From NCBI GenBank assembly GCA_036652735.1, contig JAVVVI010000001.1, forward strand, positions 62,001 to 126,000: 64,000 bases of DNA, in the 5' to 3' direction. Shown here in pieces: positions 61,468 through 64,000 of this stretch (positions within the stretch are counted from its first letter, which is position 1; the number at the start of each line of letters is the position of its first letter). Below the pieces are notes generated by a model that searched no databases, was not told where the DNA came from, and worked only from the letters and a program-made list of their open reading frames with translations. Source of the DNA: JAGOGN01 sp036652735 (lineage in GTDB: Bacteria; Bacillota; Clostridia; Lachnospirales; Lachnospiraceae). The translations under genes and the position numbers were made by a program.

Positions 61468-62157
61468 CTAGTGCTGATAATAATATCCAACGCCCCACTT
61501 TGTCTGTACATATTTGGGTTCACTTGGATTTTGTTCTATTTTTTCCCTCAGTCTTCTCACATGGACATCTACAGTGCGTTCATCACCCGGATATTCTTGT
61601 CCCCAGACCAGATTCAACAGTTTTTCCCTGCTGTACACCTTATTGGGATGTGTCACCAGAAGCTCCAAAAGATCAAATTCTTTCGCCGTAAGATTAATGT
61701 TTTTATCAAGAACAAACAATTGTCTGCTCTCATAATCCATTTTAATATCACCACTTTCAATCACTTTTACTTCTTCCTGGGCTGCTGCTATTGGAGCAGT
61801 TCTTCTCATTATTGCTTTAATTCTTGCCTTAACCTCCAATATATTAAATGGTTTTGTAATATAATCATCTGCCCCATATTCCAGCCCCAGAATTTTATCC
61901 ATATCGTCTCCCTTAGCTGTAAGCATGACTATGGGAACCGTGGAAAAATCACGAATATGCTGGCACACTTCAAATCCATCCATTTTGGGAAGCATAATGT
62001 CCAATAAGATGATATCGTAGTTACTATCTGTTGCCATTTTTAGCGCCTCTTCCCCATCATATGCGCAATCCACTTCCATCCCATCCTGTTCCAGGCTAAA
62101 GCGAATTCCTTTTACAATCAGTTTTTCATCGTCTACTACGAGAACCTTCTTACTCAT
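61468..62157 (-). CDS. OmpR/PhoB-family response regulator
   Basis: A 229-residue regulator: receiver with phospho-acceptor D53 (LLDIMLPKMDGFEV), K in TKPFN, and a winged-helix output domain with HVRRLREKIE and WGVGYYY. GAGGTGAAGAG precedes ATG. It pairs with the downstream kinase and sits 15 bp after comEA. Confidence 0.94.
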   Translation of the reverse strand: MSKKVLVVDDEKLIVKGIRFSLEQDGMEVDCAYDGEEALKMATDSNYDIILLDIMLPKMDGFEVCQHIRDFSTVPIVMLTAKGDDMDKILGLEYGADDYITKPFNILEVKARIKAIMRRTAPIAAAQEEVKVIESGDIKMDYESRQLFVLDKNINLTAKEFDLLELLVTHPNKVYSREKLLNLVWGQEYPGDERTVDVHVRRLREKIEQNPSEPKYVQTKWGVGYYYQH

Positions 62158-62172
62158 CTCTTCACCTCTAAT

Positions 62173-62736
62173 TTAATCTACACATATTTTATCTTTGATT
62201 TTATCAAAGATGCCTTCTTTGATACCGCTGATCTTCATTATGTCCTCTATGGTATGAAAGGAACCCTTTGTTTCACGATAGGTTATGATTTCATCTGCCC
62301 TGGACTCACCTACACCCGGCAGTTCCATAAGTTCCTGTTTGGATGCACAATTAATGTTTAGAAGTCCTGCTTGGGTCTCCCCGTCTCCCCCCGGCTGCTG
62401 GGATTTGGTCCATTCTTTTTTCGTGAGTACAAGAATCATCTGTCCATCTTTTATCTTCTCTGCCTGATTAACGCTTTCCAAAGCTGCTGCCTTTGTAAGT
62501 CCGCCTGCAAGAAGAACTGCATCTGCAATTCGGCTTTCTGCAGGCAGACAATATACTCCCGGTTCCACAACTGCACCACATACCTGTACGTACCATTTTT
62601 CTTCCTGTACCGTGGTTGTTTTCTCTGTTTTGTGGATCTCCACTTCTTGTTTTCCTTGAAACTCCATCTCTTTTCCGCAACTGCTCATTATCAGCAATAC
62701 CAGAATGGTACTTATAATTATACTTATTTTTTTCAT
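62173..62736 (-). CDS. comEA: ComEA-family DNA-binding lipoprotein
   Basis: A 187-residue protein with SLBB domain (about 48-105; VQVCGAVVEPGVYCLPAESR) and C-terminal helix-hairpin-helix repeats (LNINCASKQELMELPGVGES; DIMKISGIKEG). ComEA binds incoming double-stranded DNA for uptake. Instead of the usual transmembrane anchor, the N-terminus is a lipoprotein signal with LIMSSC (Cys20). It leads the operon with the two-component system, GerMN lipoprotein and comEC. Promoter at 62786-62814. Confidence 0.88.
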   Translation of the reverse strand: MKKISIIISTILVLLIMSSCGKEMEFQGKQEVEIHKTEKTTTVQEEKWYVQVCGAVVEPGVYCLPAESRIADAVLLAGGLTKAAALESVNQAEKIKDGQMILVLTKKEWTKSQQPGGDGETQAGLLNINCASKQELMELPGVGESRADEIITYRETKGSFHTIEDIMKISGIKEGIFDKIKDKICVD

Positions 62737-62785
62737 TTTCAGCCTTTCCGGCCAAAAAAGAATGTCCTCAATGACTAATAAACTT

Positions 62786-62814
62786 ATTCTATCGAAAATC
62801 GCAAAGAATTACAA
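62786..62814 (-). promoter_or_regulatory. Promoter of the comEA-RR-HK-gerMN-comEC operon
   Basis: Minus-strand TTGTAA (62809-62814), 17 bp, TAGAAT (62786-62791), 50 bp before the comEA ATG and immediately after the purD stop. Confidence 0.55.
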
Positions 62815-62821
62815 TAGGCAA

Positions 62822-64000
62822 TTATACTTCGTCTATGGCTTTTCCAATATCATTACGCATATACTTATTCTCAAACTGTACCCACTCGGTTGCCTGATAT
62901 GCTCTTTCTCTTGCTTCTGCCAGTGTTGCTCCGGTTGCTGTAATGCCAAGGACCCGTCCACCATTTGTAATATATTCTCCATCTTTCATTGCTGTGCCTG
63001 CATGAAAACAATAATATCCTTCTTTTTCTCTGAAATTTTCCAATCCCTGGATAACATACCCTTTTTCATAAGAAACCGGGTAACCTGCCGATGCCAATAC
63101 CACACACACCGCTGCATTTTCTTCAAATTCCAGCTCTATTTCCGAGAGAGTACCGTCAATACAGGCCTCCATTACATCAACAATATCATTTTTCATTCTT
63201 GGCAATACCACCTGCGCCTCAGGATCCCCAAATCTTGCATTATATTCTAATACCTTTGGTCCTTCCTTGGTAAGCATTAATCCAAAAAATATAATTCCCT
63301 TAAACGCTCTTCCTTCTGACGCCATTGCTTCCACTGTTGCACGATAAACATGCTGCTGGCAAAAAGCATCCACCTGATGATTGTAAAAAGGACTTGGTGA
63401 AAAAGTTCCCATTCCGCCGGTATTTAATCCAAGATCTCCATCCAGTGCACGTTTGTGATCCTGGGCGGATGTCATAGTTTTAATTGTTTTGCCATCTACG
63501 AAAGAAAGTACCGACACCTCTCTCCCTTCCATAAATTCTTCTATTACCAATGTATTCCCTGCTGAGCCAAATTTTTTATCTGTCATAATGGATTTGACAC
63601 CTTTTTCTGCCTCTTCTTTTGTCTGGCAAATTAGAACACCCTTGCCCAATGCAAGTCCATCGGCTTTTAAAACTAAGGGATACACTGCTCTGCGTAAATA
63701 CTTTAACGCTTTTACCGCGTCTGTAAAGACCTCATATCCCGCAGTTGGAATATTATATTTTTTCATTAGATCTTTTGCAAAGGCCTTTGAGCCCTCCAGA
63801 ATAGCCGCATTTTTTTGGGGTCCAAACACCCGCAGCCCCTTCTGCTGAAAGACATCCACAATTCCGGCTACCAATGGATCATCCATTCCTACAATGGTTA
63901 AATCAATGGATTCTTTTAGGGCAAACTCGGATAATTGTTCAAATGCCATGGGTGAAATTGGAACCAATTCCGCTAATTCCCCAATTCCGGCATTTCCCGG
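62822..64000 (-). CDS. purD: Phosphoribosylamine-glycine ligase, 5' end outside window
   Basis: The C-terminal 392 residues of PurD (GAR synthetase), the ATP-grasp enzyme joining glycine to phosphoribosylamine in purine synthesis. The visible start PGNAGIGELAELVPIS corresponds to about residue 30 of the family, so roughly 30 N-terminal residues are missing. Seen: VGMDDPLVAGIVD, GSKAFAKDLMKKYNIPTA, VLKADGLALGKGV, NTGGMGTFSP, LEYNARFGDPEAQ. The first in-window TTG or ATG codons are internal, not real starts. Confidence 0.95.
   Translation of the reverse strand, partial: PGNAGIGELAELVPISPMAFEQLSEFALKESIDLTIVGMDDPLVAGIVDVFQQKGLRVFGPQKNAAILEGSKAFAKDLMKKYNIPTAGYEVFTDAVKALKYLRRAVYPLVLKADGLALGKGVLICQTKEEAEKGVKSIMTDKKFGSAGNTLVIEEFMEGREVSVLSFVDGKTIKTMTSAQDHKRALDGDLGLNTGGMGTFSPSPFYNHQVDAFCQQHVYRATVEAMASEGRAFKGIIFFGLMLTKEGPKVLEYNARFGDPEAQVVLPRMKNDIVDVMEACIDGTLSEIELEFEENAAVCVVLASAGYPVSYEKGYVIQGLENFREKEGYYCFHAGTAMKDGEYITNGGRVLGITATGATLAEARERAYQATEWVQFENKYMRNDIGKAIDEV

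Noticed and set aside
61450..62007. 185-codon plus-strand open frame opposite the response regulator
   Set aside because: It is antisense to the conserved receiver and DNA-binding domains, rich in Phe/Cys/His, without an SD.
1..64000. CRISPR arrays, tRNA or rRNA genes, IS elements, prophage
   Set aside because: I found no regularly spaced repeats, cloverleaf or rRNA-like sequence, transposase, integrase or phage structural gene; intergenic spaces are all under 300 bp.

Overview
The window reads as a chromosome segment of a low-GC, strictly anaerobic, endospore-forming Clostridia member, most likely Lachnospiraceae. The evidence is a pyruvate:ferredoxin oxidoreductase, an oxygen-sensitive 4-hydroxybutyryl-CoA dehydratase, the sporulation genes spoIIP and gpr, LL-diaminopimelate aminotransferase (DapL), and strong SD sequences with frequent TTG/GTG starts. 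The genus cannot be fixed from sequence alone. Genes are packed tightly: no gene-free stretch exceeds 300 bp, and I see no tRNA, rRNA, CRISPR array, insertion sequence or prophage.

Region 1 (1-7961): the 5' part of an M18 aminopeptidase and a DUF5721-type protein, then a seven-gene, translationally coupled minus-strand cluster: LysR regulator, Cys-rich/MaoC fusion, acyl carrier protein, MBL-fold hydrolase, LuxE-like acyl-protein synthetase, LuxC-like acyl-CoA reductase and an ANL-type acyl-AMP ligase. It resembles a fatty-acid-reductase module without luciferase and is the best candidate here for an undescribed pathway. A NifU-like gene is divergent from it.

Region 2 (7978-22152): energy metabolism. 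sucD-4hbD-abfD-abfT convert succinyl-CoA via succinate semialdehyde and 4-hydroxybutyrate to crotonyl-CoA, feeding butyrate formation. They are followed by a cytosolic-looking subtilase, nifJ, and an iorA-iorB-ptb operon that would conserve energy from aryl 2-oxoacids.

Region 3 (22359-43977): housekeeping genes: dapB-fbp-clpX, cobO-dapA, an SSB, typA, pepF, a two-component system, dapF-dapL, guaB, and lepA-hemW-S9 peptidase. Several have clear sigma-A-type promoters and terminators.

Region 4 (44178-54753): a four-domain sulfur-transfer fusion (CoA-disulfide reductase, rhodanese, TusA, DsrE) with a Crp/Fnr-like operator; spoIIP; and a complete aromatic operon, aroF-tyrA-aroB-aroA-aroC-chorismate mutase-aroE. 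The operon is preceded by a Tyr/Phe-rich leader peptide and a terminator, a textbook-style ribosome-mediated attenuator. rpsT lies upstream.

Region 5 (54933-64000): gpr, holA, then comEA-response regulator-histidine kinase-GerMN lipoprotein-comEC, apparently one operon joining DNA-uptake genes to a two-component system, and a 5'-truncated purD at the window edge.
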